A stretch of 64,000 bases of DNA from Archangium violaceum Cb vi76. Lineage in GTDB: Bacteria; Myxococcota; Myxococcia; Myxococcales; Myxococcaceae. Every line of letters starts with the position of its first letter. Positions within the stretch are counted from its first letter, which is position 1. The position numbers were made by a program, and so were the translations under genes. The DNA is taken from the NCBI RefSeq assembly GCF_000733295.1, contig NZ_JPMI01000302.1, positions 1-64,000 on the forward strand, read 5' to 3'. The notes under the pieces were generated by a model, which saw only the letters and a list, made by a program, of their open reading frames with translations, was not told the DNA's origin and did no database searches. Of the stretch, positions 16,408-24,946 are shown one piece after another.

Positions 16408-16977
16408 ATGGAGACAGAGACCACCCCCTGGCGCGGCTACACCCTGCGGCGGGCCCGCCCCGAGGAGCTGCCCGCGCTGCCGGACATCGAGAACCTCGCC
16501 GCGCAGCAGTTCCTCCAATCCGTCCATCCCTTCGCCGCCTCGTTGCCCGCACAGACGCTCGAGCAGCTCCAGGAGTACCAACGGCACGGAGGCGTCTGGG
16601 TGGCCGCCACGGACCAGGGGAGCCTCGCGGCCTTCGTCCTGTGCAAGGAGGTGGATGGCGCGATGTTCATCGGGGAGATCGACGTGCACCCGGCCCACGC
16701 GCGCCAGGGACTGGGCCGGGCCCTCTTCGAGGTGGTGAAGCGCCAGGCGCTCGAGCGGGGCCATCCGGCGGTGCTGCTCACCACCTTCCGGGACGTGCCG
16801 TGGAACGCGCCCAACTACGAGCGCTGGGGCTTCCGCATCATGCGGGACGAGGACGTGGGCCCCGGGCTGCGCGCCATCCGCGAGCAGGAGACCCGCGCGG
16901 GACTCCCCGCCGCGAGCCGCGTCTGCATGGTGCTCCCACTGGACGCGATACCCGGCTACGGTCCCCGCGACCCATGA
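16408..16977 (+). CDS. GNAT family N-acetyltransferase
   Basis: A 189-aa GNAT protein. The acetyl-CoA binding loop appears as IGEIDVHPAHARQGLGRALF (about residues 90-109), with the R/Q-x-x-G-x-G/A core, and NYERWGFRIM is the usual final strand. Substrate is unknown. ATG 16408 has GGGAG about seven bases upstream. Its stop overlaps the start of the downstream transporter gene as ATGA, so the two are translationally coupled. Confidence 0.9.
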   Translation: METETTPWRGYTLRRARPEELPALPDIENLAAQQFLQSVHPFAASLPAQTLEQLQEYQRHGGVWVAATDQGSLAAFVLCKEVDGAMFIGEIDVHPAHARQGLGRALFEVVKRQALERGHPAVLLTTFRDVPWNAPNYERWGFRIMRDEDVGPGLRAIREQETRAGLPAASRVCMVLPLDAIPGYGPRDP

Positions 16978-18602
16978 TCGAACTCCTCCTCCACAACCCG
17001 CTCCTGCTGCTGTTCGTCGTGGTCGGTATCGGCTACCCGCTGGGACGCGTGCGGGTGGCGGGCAGCTCGCTCGGTGTCGCCGCGGTGCTGTTCGTCGGCA
17101 TCGGCATCGGCGCGCTGCACCCCGACCTCAAGCTGCCGGAGATCATCTACCTGCTCGGTCTGGTGCTCTTCGTCTACACCATCGGCCTGAGCAGCGGCCC
17201 GTCCTTCTTCCGCTCCTTCGGGCCCCGTGGACTGAAGTCCAACGTACTCGTGCTGGGCATGCTGGCCCTGGGGCTCGGACTCACGCTGTTGGCACAACGA
17301 CTGCTGGGGTTGAGGCCCACGCTCGCGGGAGGCCTGTTCGCGGGCTCGCTGACGAACACGCCCGCGCTCGCCGCCGAGCTCGAGTTCCTCAAGCTGCGCG
17401 CTCCCCACGACACGCAGGCCCTGGCGGATCCGGTGGTGGGCTATTCCATCTCCTATCCCCTGGGCGTCATCGGCGTGCTGCTGGCCATCGGCCTCACGCA
17501 GCGGCTGTGGAAGGTGGACTACCGCGCCGAGGCCGAGCGCACGCGGGAGCCCGGCTCCGCCAACCAGCCGCTCGAGGCGCGGGTGGTGAAGGTGCTCCGC
17601 GCGCCCGAGGAGCCCCTGGGCGTGATCATGCAGCGCCTGGGCTGGGACGTGGTCTTCGGCCGGCACCAGCGGGGCGGCCACCTGAGCATCGCCGACCTCT
17701 CCACCCGGCTACAGCCGGGGGACCTGGTCACGGTGGTAGGCCCCATGCAGGAATTGGATGAGGTCACCGCGGGGCTCGGCGAGGTGAGCCAGGAGCCGCT
17801 GGCGCATGACCGGAGCGTCCTCGACTACCGGCGCGTCTTCGTCTCCAACCCGGAGGTGGTCGGGCGGCGGCTGGCCGAGCTGGATCTCCCCGGACGCTTC
17901 GGCGCGGTGGCCACCCGGCTGCGGCGCGGCGACGTGGACATGCTCGCCCAGGAGAACACCGTGCTCGAGCCGGGCGATCGGCTCCGCGTGCTCACCCGGC
18001 GGGACAGGCTCGACGAGGTCAGCCGCTTCCTCGGCGATTCGTACCGGGCCATCAGTGAGATCGACATCCTCAGCTTCAGCCTGGGGCTCGCCCTGGGGCT
18101 GCTGCTGGGCGCGGTGCCCATTCCCCTGCCCGGCGGTGTGGACCTGAAGCTGGGCTTCGCCGGCGGCCCCCTGGTGGTGGCGCTGGTGCTCGGCTGGCTG
18201 GGACGCACCGGCCGCTTCGTCTGGGGCCTGCCCTACAGCGCCAACCTCACCCTGCGGCAGATCGGCCTGGTGATGTTCCTCGCAGGGGTAGGCACCCGCT
18301 CCGGCCATGCCTTCTTCTCCACGCTGACCCAGGGCGGAGGGCTCTCGCTGCTCATCGCGGGTGGCCTCATCACCTTCACCGTCTCGATGGCCACGCTGGT
18401 GCTCGGCCACAAGGTGCTCGGCATCCCCATGAGCGTGCTCACGGGCCTGCTGGGCGGCCTCCAGACCCAGCCCGCGGTGCTCGGCTTCGCACTGGAGCAG
18501 ACGAAGAACGACCTGCCCAACGTGGGCTACACCACCGTCTACCCGCTGGCCACGGTGGCCAAGATCATCCTCGCCCAGGTGCTGCTGGCGATGCTGCTGT
18601 GA
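16974..18602 (+). CDS. AspT/YidE-type transporter with internal RCK_C domains
   Basis: A 542-aa inner-membrane protein of the aspartate-alanine exchanger (AAE) superfamily. Two homologous membrane halves (about 1-180 and 365-542) flank two TrkA-C-like (RCK_C) cytoplasmic domains near 200-275 and 285-355, seen in LQPGDLVTVVGPM and LEPGDRLRVLTRRD. GLFAGSLTNTPALAAELEFL and LTGLLGGLQTQPAVLGFALE are the repeated family motifs. Substrate cannot be read; some members exchange amino acids or dicarboxylates, and RCK_C domains often bind small ligands. Start ATG 16974 is fixed by the ATGA overlap with the GNAT gene. Confidence 0.9.
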   Translation: MIELLLHNPLLLLFVVVGIGYPLGRVRVAGSSLGVAAVLFVGIGIGALHPDLKLPEIIYLLGLVLFVYTIGLSSGPSFFRSFGPRGLKSNVLVLGMLALGLGLTLLAQRLLGLRPTLAGGLFAGSLTNTPALAAELEFLKLRAPHDTQALADPVVGYSISYPLGVIGVLLAIGLTQRLWKVDYRAEAERTREPGSANQPLEARVVKVLRAPEEPLGVIMQRLGWDVVFGRHQRGGHLSIADLSTRLQPGDLVTVVGPMQELDEVTAGLGEVSQEPLAHDRSVLDYRRVFVSNPEVVGRRLAELDLPGRFGAVATRLRRGDVDMLAQENTVLEPGDRLRVLTRRDRLDEVSRFLGDSYRAISEIDILSFSLGLALGLLLGAVPIPLPGGVDLKLGFAGGPLVVALVLGWLGRTGRFVWGLPYSANLTLRQIGLVMFLAGVGTRSGHAFFSTLTQGGGLSLLIAGGLITFTVSMATLVLGHKVLGIPMSVLTGLLGGLQTQPAVLGFALEQTKNDLPNVGYTTVYPLATVAKIILAQVLLAMLL

Positions 18603-18605
18603 GCC

Positions 18606-19229
18606 TCATCCCCAGCAGATGTCGTACTCGCTGTCGAGCGCGGACGTCTGGCGGCCCCGCACCTTCAGCCGGAGCACCTTCGTCTTCTCGAGCAGCTCCA
18701 GCAGCACGCCCTCGTGGAACGGATAGGGGATGAAGGTGCGCTCCACCGTGAAACGGGCATGCGCGGGCTCCACCCACGACAGCTCGTACATGCCGAAGCT
18801 CAAGGCGATCCGGTACACCGCGGGGAGGCAGTCCAGCAGGCGCCGTGCATCTCCCTCGTGCATGACCCCCATGGCCCTGCCCGCCGAGGACGCCCTGAAG
18901 TCCGCCGCCGCCCTCCGGCCGATCCGCCGCAGCGATTCCTCGATGTTCCCGTACTTCGCCGCCAGCAATTGCACCGCGGTGGAGACCATCCGGAGATAGC
19001 TGGCGATGGGGTAGCTGAAGAGCTCCACGAAGGCCGTCTCGCCGCTGGCCTGGAGACACTGCCGCGCCGCCTCCGCGCCCCCCAGGTCCTCCATCGCCTT
19101 CAACAGGCCGATGCAGAACACGCCCCGCGCGGTATCGGCTGGAGTCGCCAGGGAGATCCGCCGCGCGAAGTCACGCTCCCAGTGCTCCCGGGCGAACCGC
19201 GGTACGTCCACCTGGACCTCGTGGTTCAT
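18606..19229 (-). CDS. DUF2378 (TIGR02265) family protein
   Basis: A 207-aa member of the myxobacterial paralogous family TIGR02265/DUF2378. The blocks RRISLATPADTARGVFCIGLL, FVELFSYPIASYLRMVSTAV, RAMGVMHEGDARRLL and the C-terminal beta hairpin around RFTVERTFIPYPFHEGVLLE are typical in layout. Function is unknown; the family is abundant in Myxococcus, Stigmatella and relatives and rare elsewhere, so it is a good marker of the organism group. No signal peptide. ATG 19229 has GGGGGA six bases upstream. It converges on the AspT-like transporter gene. Confidence 0.82.
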   Translation of the reverse strand: MNHEVQVDVPRFAREHWERDFARRISLATPADTARGVFCIGLLKAMEDLGGAEAARQCLQASGETAFVELFSYPIASYLRMVSTAVQLLAAKYGNIEESLRRIGRRAAADFRASSAGRAMGVMHEGDARRLLDCLPAVYRIALSFGMYELSWVEPAHARFTVERTFIPYPFHEGVLLELLEKTKVLRLKVRGRQTSALDSEYDICWG

Positions 19230-19373
19230 GTGTCGTCCCCCATGGTTGACGCTCGGGTGCCCACCCTACAGGTGGGCCTTCATCGGGTACAGCCGGGCGA
19301 GGTTTCCATGCACATGTCACGAAATCATGAAGCGGCGACAAGCAAAACTTCAGGACTGTGTCAGGGATTCCCG

Positions 19374-19898
19374 CTAGAGCATGAGGAACATCAACTCCTC
19401 GTCGACGTACGCGTCACCGATGCGCAACGCGCGCTTCTCCACGCCGTAGGGCTGGAAACCCAGGGCGCGGTACAGGGCACGGGCCGGACCGTTGTCCACC
19501 ATCACCTCGAGGTGGAGCTGTTCGACTCCGCCCATCTTCCTGCCGGCGTCGATCGCCGCCTCGAGCAGACGCCTGCCGATGCCTCGCGACTGGTGCTCGG
19601 GCGCGACGTACATGCCCCAGATGCGGGCCTTGTGCGCCGCCTTGCGGAAGGAGTCGCGCCGCAGGCCCGTCATCCCCACCAGCTTGTCGTCCACGAAGGC
19701 ACCGAGCACGAGGTTCGTCGAGGGAGACTGGCTGTCGAGCCGGGCCCGCACCACGTCGAGGGGGACGTTCTCCTCTTCCTCGGGGGAGGAGGCGAAGCAG
19801 TCAGGGTGCTCCCGCAGCGCCCGGAGCCGGAGGGACCAGAAGGCCGCGGCCTCCGCGGGGAGCAGGGTCCGGATGATCGGTTCGGTGGGTGGAGCCAT
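19374..19898 (-). CDS. GNAT family N-acetyltransferase
   Basis: A 174-aa GNAT protein. RIWGMYVAPEHQSRGIGRRL (about residues 92-111) is the acetyl-CoA binding motif A, and LHLEVMVDNGPARALYRALG with FQPYGVEKRALRI is motif B. The family resembles stand-alone small-molecule or protein acetyltransferases with no assigned substrate. It is divergent from the small membrane-protein gene at 20007, and the 108-base gap likely holds promoters for both. Confidence 0.9.
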   Translation of the reverse strand: MAPPTEPIIRTLLPAEAAAFWSLRLRALREHPDCFASSPEEEENVPLDVVRARLDSQSPSTNLVLGAFVDDKLVGMTGLRRDSFRKAAHKARIWGMYVAPEHQSRGIGRRLLEAAIDAGRKMGGVEQLHLEVMVDNGPARALYRALGFQPYGVEKRALRIGDAYVDEELMFLML

Positions 19899-20006
19899 AC
19901 CGAAAGCCTGCTGCGTCCGGGGGTGTGCCGTCTACTCCGGCGCGATCCCGTGCGACTTCTGGGTGACTGGAGCATCCGAGCGAGGCCCTCGAATCCGGAG
20001 CCGCCC

Positions 20007-20615
20007 ATGCCATCCCCATCCGCCTCGCGCACGAGCCTGACCCTCCTGTTGCTGCTCTGTACGTCCTTCGCGGCCCAGGCGGCGGAGGCCACCCCCGAGG
20101 CCTTCCTGGCCACGCACAACACGGAGGCGGTGAAGCTGAACCGGGCGGCCATGGGCGTTCTGCTGGGCTGGGCGGTACTGAACATCGGGACGGGGACCGT
20201 GGGGCACTTCACCACCGAGGGTGAGCGAAAGGCCTTCTGGCAGGCCAACGCGGCCTGGAACGTGGTGAACCTGGCCATCGGGGGCTTCGGTCTATACGGG
20301 CAGCTCACCGCCACGCCGGAGAGCTGGGACCTGGCGCGCAGCCTCGCCGAGGGGCAGAAGATGGAGAAGCTCCTCCTGCTCAACGCGGGCCTGGACGTGG
20401 GCTACATCGCCTTCGGGGGCTTCCTGCTGGAGCGAGGGCTGCGCACGGACTCGGCGCAATTGCGCGGGTGGGGCAAGAGCCTGCTGCTGCAGGGCGGATT
20501 CCTGCTGCTCTTCGACGCGGTGCTGTGGGGCCTCAACTGGCACCTGAACTCGCAGCTCACGGCGCGGCTGGTGCCCGCCCCGAGTGGTGTGGGCCTTCTG
20601 CTGACGTGGCCTTGA
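20007..20615 (+). CDS. Small exported or membrane protein, unrecognised family
   Basis: A 202-aa protein that I do not recognise. It has a signal peptide (TSLTLLLLLCTSFAAQAAEA, about residues 9-28) and about four hydrophobic segments: AAMGVLLGWAVLNIGTGTVG, AAWNVVNLAIGGFGLYGQ, LLLNAGLDVGYIAFGGFLLE and SLLLQGGFLLLFDAVLWGLN. The pattern is of a small polytopic inner-membrane protein after signal cleavage. It lies 33 bases before lpxB on the same strand and may be co-transcribed with it. Confidence 0.75.
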   Translation: MPSPSASRTSLTLLLLLCTSFAAQAAEATPEAFLATHNTEAVKLNRAAMGVLLGWAVLNIGTGTVGHFTTEGERKAFWQANAAWNVVNLAIGGFGLYGQLTATPESWDLARSLAEGQKMEKLLLLNAGLDVGYIAFGGFLLERGLRTDSAQLRGWGKSLLLQGGFLLLFDAVLWGLNWHLNSQLTARLVPAPSGVGLLLTWP

Positions 20616-20648
20616 GCGGCGCTTCGGTTAGGATGCGCGCCGCTTCTC

Positions 20649-21803
20649 ATGTCCACCGCCCCCCAGATTCTCGTCGTGGCCGGCGAGGCGTCCGGTGACG
20701 CCCACGCCTCCGAGCTCGTCGCCGCCCTCAAGGCCCGCCGTCCGGACCTCACCTTCTTCGGCATGGGAGGCTCGCGTCTGGCCGCCCAGGGCGTGGAGCT
20801 GCTCTACGGCGCCCACGAGGTCAACGTCATGGGCATCACCGAGGTGCTGCCCAAGATTCCGCGCATCCTCCAGGTGATGGGCGGACTGGCCCGCGCCGCC
20901 GCCGAGCGCCGCCCCGTCTGCGCCATCCTCGTGGACATCCCCGACTTCAACCTCCGGCTCGCCGCCCGCCTCAAGAAGCTCGGCATCCCCGTGGCCTACT
21001 ACGTCTCGCCGATGATCTGGGCCTGGCGCCGCGGCCGGGTGAAGACGATCGCGAAGCGGGTGGACCGGATGCTCTGCATCCTCCCCTTCGAGGAGGACTT
21101 CTACCGGGAAGCCGGTGTCGCCGCCCGCTACGTGGGCAGCCCCGTGGTGGAGCAGGTGCCCTCCCCCGCCAGTGCCACCTCCTTCCGCCAGAAGCTCGGC
21201 CTGCCCGTGGAGACGCCCACCCTCGCCCTGCTGCCGGGCAGCCGCATGAGCGAAATCCGCCGCATCCTCCCCAGCATGGTGGGCGCGGCGAAGCAGCTCG
21301 TGTCCGAGCGTCCCGGGCTCCAGGTCGTCGTGCCGGTGGCCCCCACCATCCCGCGCGAGGAGATCCTCTCCCGCTTCCAGGGCAGTGGCGTGCAACCGGT
21401 GCTGGTGGAGGGCCGGGCCCCCGAGGTGGTGGGCGCCAGTGACGCGGCCATCGTCGCCTCGGGCACCGCGGCCCTGGAGGCCGGGCTGATGCAGCGGCCC
21501 ATGGTGGTGGTGTACCGCGTCTCGCTCGTCACCTACCTCGTGGGCCGGATGATGCTGAAGGTGGCGCACGTGGCACTCGTCAACCTGCTCGCCGGCCGCA
21601 GGGTGGTGCCCGAGCTGCTCCAGGGCGACATGACCCCCGAGCGCATCGCCGGGGAAATCCGCCGTTTGTGGGTGCCAGGCACACCACGCGAGGAGATGCT
21701 CCAGGGATTGGAGGAGGTCCGCACGCGGCTCGGAGAGCACGGGGCCGCCGGCCGCGCCGCCGAGTCGGTGATGGAGCTGCTTCCCCCCGCCCAAAAAGTC
21801 TAG
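20649..21803 (+). CDS. lpxB: Lipid-A-disaccharide synthase
   Basis: A 384-aa LpxB (GT19). It joins UDP-2,3-diacylglucosamine and lipid X to form the lipid A disaccharide at the inner membrane. ILVVAGEASGDAHASELVAA at residues 7-26 is the family hallmark; FFGMGGSRLAAQGVEL, NVMGITEVLPKIP, PDFNLRLA, YYVSPMIWAWRRGR and LPGSRMSEIRRILP all match. LpxI, which makes lipid X, is encoded at 24947 and the next enzyme, LpxK, at 5282. ATG 20649 gives a normal length. Confidence 0.96.
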   Translation: MSTAPQILVVAGEASGDAHASELVAALKARRPDLTFFGMGGSRLAAQGVELLYGAHEVNVMGITEVLPKIPRILQVMGGLARAAAERRPVCAILVDIPDFNLRLAARLKKLGIPVAYYVSPMIWAWRRGRVKTIAKRVDRMLCILPFEEDFYREAGVAARYVGSPVVEQVPSPASATSFRQKLGLPVETPTLALLPGSRMSEIRRILPSMVGAAKQLVSERPGLQVVVPVAPTIPREEILSRFQGSGVQPVLVEGRAPEVVGASDAAIVASGTAALEAGLMQRPMVVVYRVSLVTYLVGRMMLKVAHVALVNLLAGRRVVPELLQGDMTPERIAGEIRRLWVPGTPREEMLQGLEEVRTRLGEHGAAGRAAESVMELLPPAQKV

Positions 21804-21827
21804 GGGCGGACACCGCGCCGCTCTGCT

Positions 21828-22547
21828 ATGTCCCGCCGCGCGATGAATCCAGCGCTGGTCTGCATCCCCACCTACAACGAGCGGGACAACCTCGAGCCCA
21901 TCACCCGCGCGGTGCTCGCGGCCGACCCCCGCGTGGACATCCTCGTCGTCGACGACAACTCCCCGGATGGCACGGGGAAGATCGCGGACGAGCTGGCGGC
22001 CAGGGAGCCTCGCATCCGCGTCCTGCACCGCGAGAAGAAGCAGGGGTTGGGGCGTGCCTACCTCCACGCCTTCCGCGTGGCGCTCGATGCGGGCTACCAG
22101 TACATCATCGAGATGGACGCGGACTTCAGCCATGATCCGCGCTACCTGCCCAACATGCTGGACATGGCGCAGGGGGGCGCGGACCTGGTGCTGGGCTCGC
22201 GCTACGTGAGCGGCGGCGGCACCGTCAACTGGGGCACCGGCCGGAAGATCATCAGCCGGGGCGGCTCGCTCTACGCGCGCACCATCCTCGGCGTGGACGT
22301 GAGGGACCTGACCGGCGGCTTCAAGTGCTTCAAACGCCGGGTGCTCGAGAGCATCGAGCTGGAGCAGGTGCAGAGCACCGGCTACGCCTTCCAGATCGAG
22401 CTCACCTACCGCACCCTCAAGAAGGGCTTCACGGTGAAGGAGACGCCCATCGTCTTCGAGGACCGCCGCGTCGGTCAGTCCAAGATGAGCCGGAAGATCT
22501 TCCTCGAGGCCCTCACGATGGTGTGGAAGCTGCGCCTCACCGTGTAG
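21828..22547 (+). CDS. GT2 glycosyltransferase, polyprenol monophosphomannose synthase-like
   Basis: A GT2 enzyme of about 234-239 aa similar to Dpm1/Ppm synthases, which move mannose from GDP-mannose to polyprenyl phosphate. CIPTYNERDNLEPITRAV, LVVDDNSPDGTGKIADEL, IEMDADFSHDPRYLP (DxD in MDADFSHDP), GSRYVSGGGTVNWG, DLTGGFKCFKRRVL and VFEDRRVGQSKMS are the family blocks. There is no C-terminal membrane region, as in soluble Dpm1 catalytic subunits. The start may be ATG 21828 or, better matching relatives, ATG 21843 (MNPALVCIPTYNE). It follows lpxB closely. Confidence 0.88.
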   Translation: MSRRAMNPALVCIPTYNERDNLEPITRAVLAADPRVDILVVDDNSPDGTGKIADELAAREPRIRVLHREKKQGLGRAYLHAFRVALDAGYQYIIEMDADFSHDPRYLPNMLDMAQGGADLVLGSRYVSGGGTVNWGTGRKIISRGGSLYARTILGVDVRDLTGGFKCFKRRVLESIELEQVQSTGYAFQIELTYRTLKKGFTVKETPIVFEDRRVGQSKMSRKIFLEALTMVWKLRLTV

Positions 22548-22555
22548 AGGGGCCC

Positions 22556-23188
22556 ATGCTTTCCGAGCAGCTCTCCCTGTTCCTCGTGTCGCTCCCGGCG
22601 GTCCTCTTCGTGGTGGACCCGATCGGAGTCGTGCCCATCTTCCTGGCGATGACGTCGGGGGACTCGGAGGAGAAGATCCGCAGCACCGCGCGGCGGGCGT
22701 GCGTGGTGGCGTGCTCGCTGCTGGTGTTCTTCGCCGTCTTCGGCGGCGTCATCTTCAAGGTATTCGGCATCTCGCTGGGCGCCTTCCGGGTGGCGGGCGG
22801 CATCCTGCTGCTCATCACCGCGCTGGACATGCTGCGGGCGCGGCCCTCGGAGACGCGCACCACCCCGTCCGAGCAGGCGGAAGGTGAGACCAAGGATGAC
22901 GTGGCGCTGGTGCCGCTGGCGATGCCGCTGCTGGCGGGTCCGGGAGCCATCGCCACCGCCATGGTGCTGATGGCCCGCGGCGGCGACAGCCTGCTGTCCG
23001 CCGTGCCCGTGCTGCTGGCCATCATCATCACCTTCGTGACGAGCTACTTCGTGCTGCGTGCCGCCGGCTTCGTGCAGCGCGTGCTCAAGCAGTCCGGCGT
23101 GGCCATCCTCGAGCGCGTGATGGGCCTCATCCTGGCGGCCATCGCGGTGCAGTTCATCGCGGACGGCGGGAAGGACCTGCTCCGGTAG
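22556..23188 (+). CDS. MarC family integral membrane protein
   Basis: A 210-aa MarC-type protein with six predicted membrane helices. LPAVLFVVDPIGVVPIFLAM is the first conserved block and PLAMPLLAGPGAIATAMVLM the second; FRVAGGILLLITALDMLRAR also fits. MarC proteins were once linked to multidrug resistance, but that role was withdrawn and function is unknown. ATG 22556 is nine bases after the stop of the GT2 gene, so they are probably co-transcribed. Confidence 0.9.
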   Translation: MLSEQLSLFLVSLPAVLFVVDPIGVVPIFLAMTSGDSEEKIRSTARRACVVACSLLVFFAVFGGVIFKVFGISLGAFRVAGGILLLITALDMLRARPSETRTTPSEQAEGETKDDVALVPLAMPLLAGPGAIATAMVLMARGGDSLLSAVPVLLAIIITFVTSYFVLRAAGFVQRVLKQSGVAILERVMGLILAAIAVQFIADGGKDLLR

Positions 23189-23208
23189 CGAGAGCAGATC
23201 CGACCGGC

Positions 23209-23658
23209 TCAGATGCTGGAGGACACCCAGGCGCCGCCTTCGCTCTTCATCACCGCGCCCTTGGCCTCGCCGCCCAGGGACAGCTCGTCCGGGGCCGCGC
23301 GCTGCGCGTCGTAGATGTAGCCGCCCACGCGCGGCTGGAGGTAGAGCACCACCGCGTCCGTGGTGATGTTCTGCACCACCTTGTAGTTGGCACCGCCGCA
23401 CGTGGGCTCGTCGCTCGCGAAGAGCCGCTCCAGCATGGCCTCCTCGGGCCGGCGCACGAAGACGAGCACCTGAGAAGGAGCGTCGTCCTCGTCCGTCGCC
23501 AGCCCGGCCAGCAGTTGCTGGGGCACCTGCTCGCGCATCAGCGCCTGGACCAGCTCACACTTGGCGGACTCCTCGTCCGGGCGGATGAGCGAGGCCTTGG
23601 AGCGCATGCAGCCGGTGGCGGCGAGGACGAGCAGAGCGGGCAGCACGAGTCGCTTCAT
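23209..23658 (-). CDS. Small putative lipoprotein
   Basis: A 149-aa lipoprotein: MKRLVLPALLVLAATGC has a signal with lipobox AATGC, giving Cys17 as the lipid-modified residue. The mature part (QPRVGGYIYDAQRAAPDELS, GGAWVSSSI) has no recognised family. I chose ATG 23658 because AGGAG lies nine bases upstream and the signal peptide begins there; longer open reading to 23709 would bury the signal. It is 35 bases downstream of the OmpA-like gene and likely shares its transcript. Confidence 0.75.
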   Translation of the reverse strand: MKRLVLPALLVLAATGCMRSKASLIRPDEESAKCELVQALMREQVPQQLLAGLATDEDDAPSQVLVFVRRPEEAMLERLFASDEPTCGGANYKVVQNITTDAVVLYLQPRVGGYIYDAQRAAPDELSLGGEAKGAVMKSEGGAWVSSSI

Positions 23659-23693
23659 CCGTCGGTTCTCCTGGGGGTGCATCTTGAGGTGCA

Positions 23694-24713
23694 TCACAGC
23701 TTCCGCCACTGCGGCGGAAAGGGGGTGGAGGCCAGGGCCGGAGGCTCGATGGCCAGGATGTATTCGGCGCGCCGGTTGGCGGCCTCGTCCGTCTCGTCCT
23801 GAGTGGGCACGCGCGGGGACTGCTCGCCGAAGCCCTCGTAGAAGATGGGCAGCTTCAGGCCCCGCTTGCGCAGGTACGCGGCGATGCTCCGCGCCCGCTC
23901 GAGCGACAGCTTCCGGTTGGAGTCCGTGTCCCCCACCGTGTCGGTGTGCCCGAGGATGTAGAGGCGCAGCTGTGCGAAGCGGCCGTAACGTGTCACCGCG
24001 TCGGCGATGAGCGCGTGGCTGGCGTCCAGCTTCCGCCGCTCCGCCGCCGGCACGTCCGCCTTGCCCGAGGCGAAGTTGATCTCCTCATGCGGGATGTCCA
24101 CCCGCCACGGGAAGAAGTCCATCCCCGTGTAGAAGTCCGCGGTGTCGAAGGCCTTGAGCGAGATGCGCAGCACCTTGCCCTCCGCCTCCGGCCACGTCAC
24201 CTCCAGCGGCTGGCCCGCGGGCGCGCCGTCGAAGGGCACCTCGCCGTCGAAGGCCGTCTTGCCGGTGTCCATCAACACCGTCACCTGCGCGCGCGCCGCG
24301 GGCCGGGACAGCGTGAAGCGCAGCTTGCGCCCCGGCACGTCCACGTCCTCCGGCACCACCGTCAGCTTCAGCGGCCCCAGCAGCTCCGTGTCGAAGGACA
24401 GGGGGATGGACGCCTCCTCCGCGTCCGGGAAGCGCACCACCAGCTCTCCCTCGTAGTGGAAGCGGCCCTCGGGCTGCTCCAGCGGGAGGGCTCGCGTCGT
24501 CCCCGGCTTGCCTCCGCCCTTTACCCGCACCTGCTGGCCGTCACCCCGCTCGAGCTTCAGCTCGAAGCCGGCGATGGGCTCCTCGATGTGCACCCGCAGC
24601 TCCGGCAGCCCCTTGCCCACCGCGGCCCGGGGCTGGAGCGACACGCGCACCGCGTCCGCGAGCGCGCACAGCGGGGTCAGGGTGAGGCACAACAGCAGGA
24701 GACGGACGTTCAT
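23694..24713 (-). CDS. OmpA-family protein with C-terminal peptidoglycan-binding domain
   Basis: A 339-aa exported protein. MNVRLLLLCLTLTPLCALA is the signal peptide. Residues about 20-210 are a beta-rich region without a clear family, and about 220-325 form an OmpA/MotB-like peptidoglycan-binding domain: INFASGKADV, LRLYILGHTDTVGDTDSNRK, LSLERARSIAAYLRKRG and NRRAEYILAI. Such domains tether the outer membrane to the cell wall through diaminopimelate. ATG 24713 has GGAGA upstream. Confidence 0.88.
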   Translation of the reverse strand: MNVRLLLLCLTLTPLCALADAVRVSLQPRAAVGKGLPELRVHIEEPIAGFELKLERGDGQQVRVKGGGKPGTTRALPLEQPEGRFHYEGELVVRFPDAEEASIPLSFDTELLGPLKLTVVPEDVDVPGRKLRFTLSRPAARAQVTVLMDTGKTAFDGEVPFDGAPAGQPLEVTWPEAEGKVLRISLKAFDTADFYTGMDFFPWRVDIPHEEINFASGKADVPAAERRKLDASHALIADAVTRYGRFAQLRLYILGHTDTVGDTDSNRKLSLERARSIAAYLRKRGLKLPIFYEGFGEQSPRVPTQDETDEAANRRAEYILAIEPPALASTPFPPQWRKL

Positions 24714-24854
24714 GCGTGGTGGCGACCTCCGGACAAGGCCAACCCTGGCCGGAGCGTGTGGTTCGGTGCAACGCGGACCCGGGGGGAAGCACGGAATAGT
24801 GTCCGGAACAGGCCCTTGGGCGGCGAGCATTCCACACAGGGGCGTGAATTGACG

Positions 24855-24889
24855 ACCCTCACCCCAGCCCTCTCCCAGAGGGAGAGGGA
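24855..24889. repeat. REP-like palindromic repeat, copy D
   Basis: ACCCTCACCCCAGCCCTCTC then CCAGAGGGAGAGGGA. It differs from copies A to C at a few sites (AGC for GTC, AGA loop) but keeps the CCCTCTCCC / GGGAGAGGG palindrome. It lies in the 233-base gap between lpxI and the OmpA-like gene, both on the minus strand, and could act as an mRNA 3' end stabiliser. Confidence 0.85.
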
Positions 24890-24946
24890 GCACGCACGGA
24901 GGACAGCCAGGGGGGCGAGGGGAAATGAGCGGGGACTGGGTACTCC

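Noticed and set aside
20007-20615. Annotation as a named transporter
   Set aside because: There are hydrophobic segments but no family motif that supports a function.
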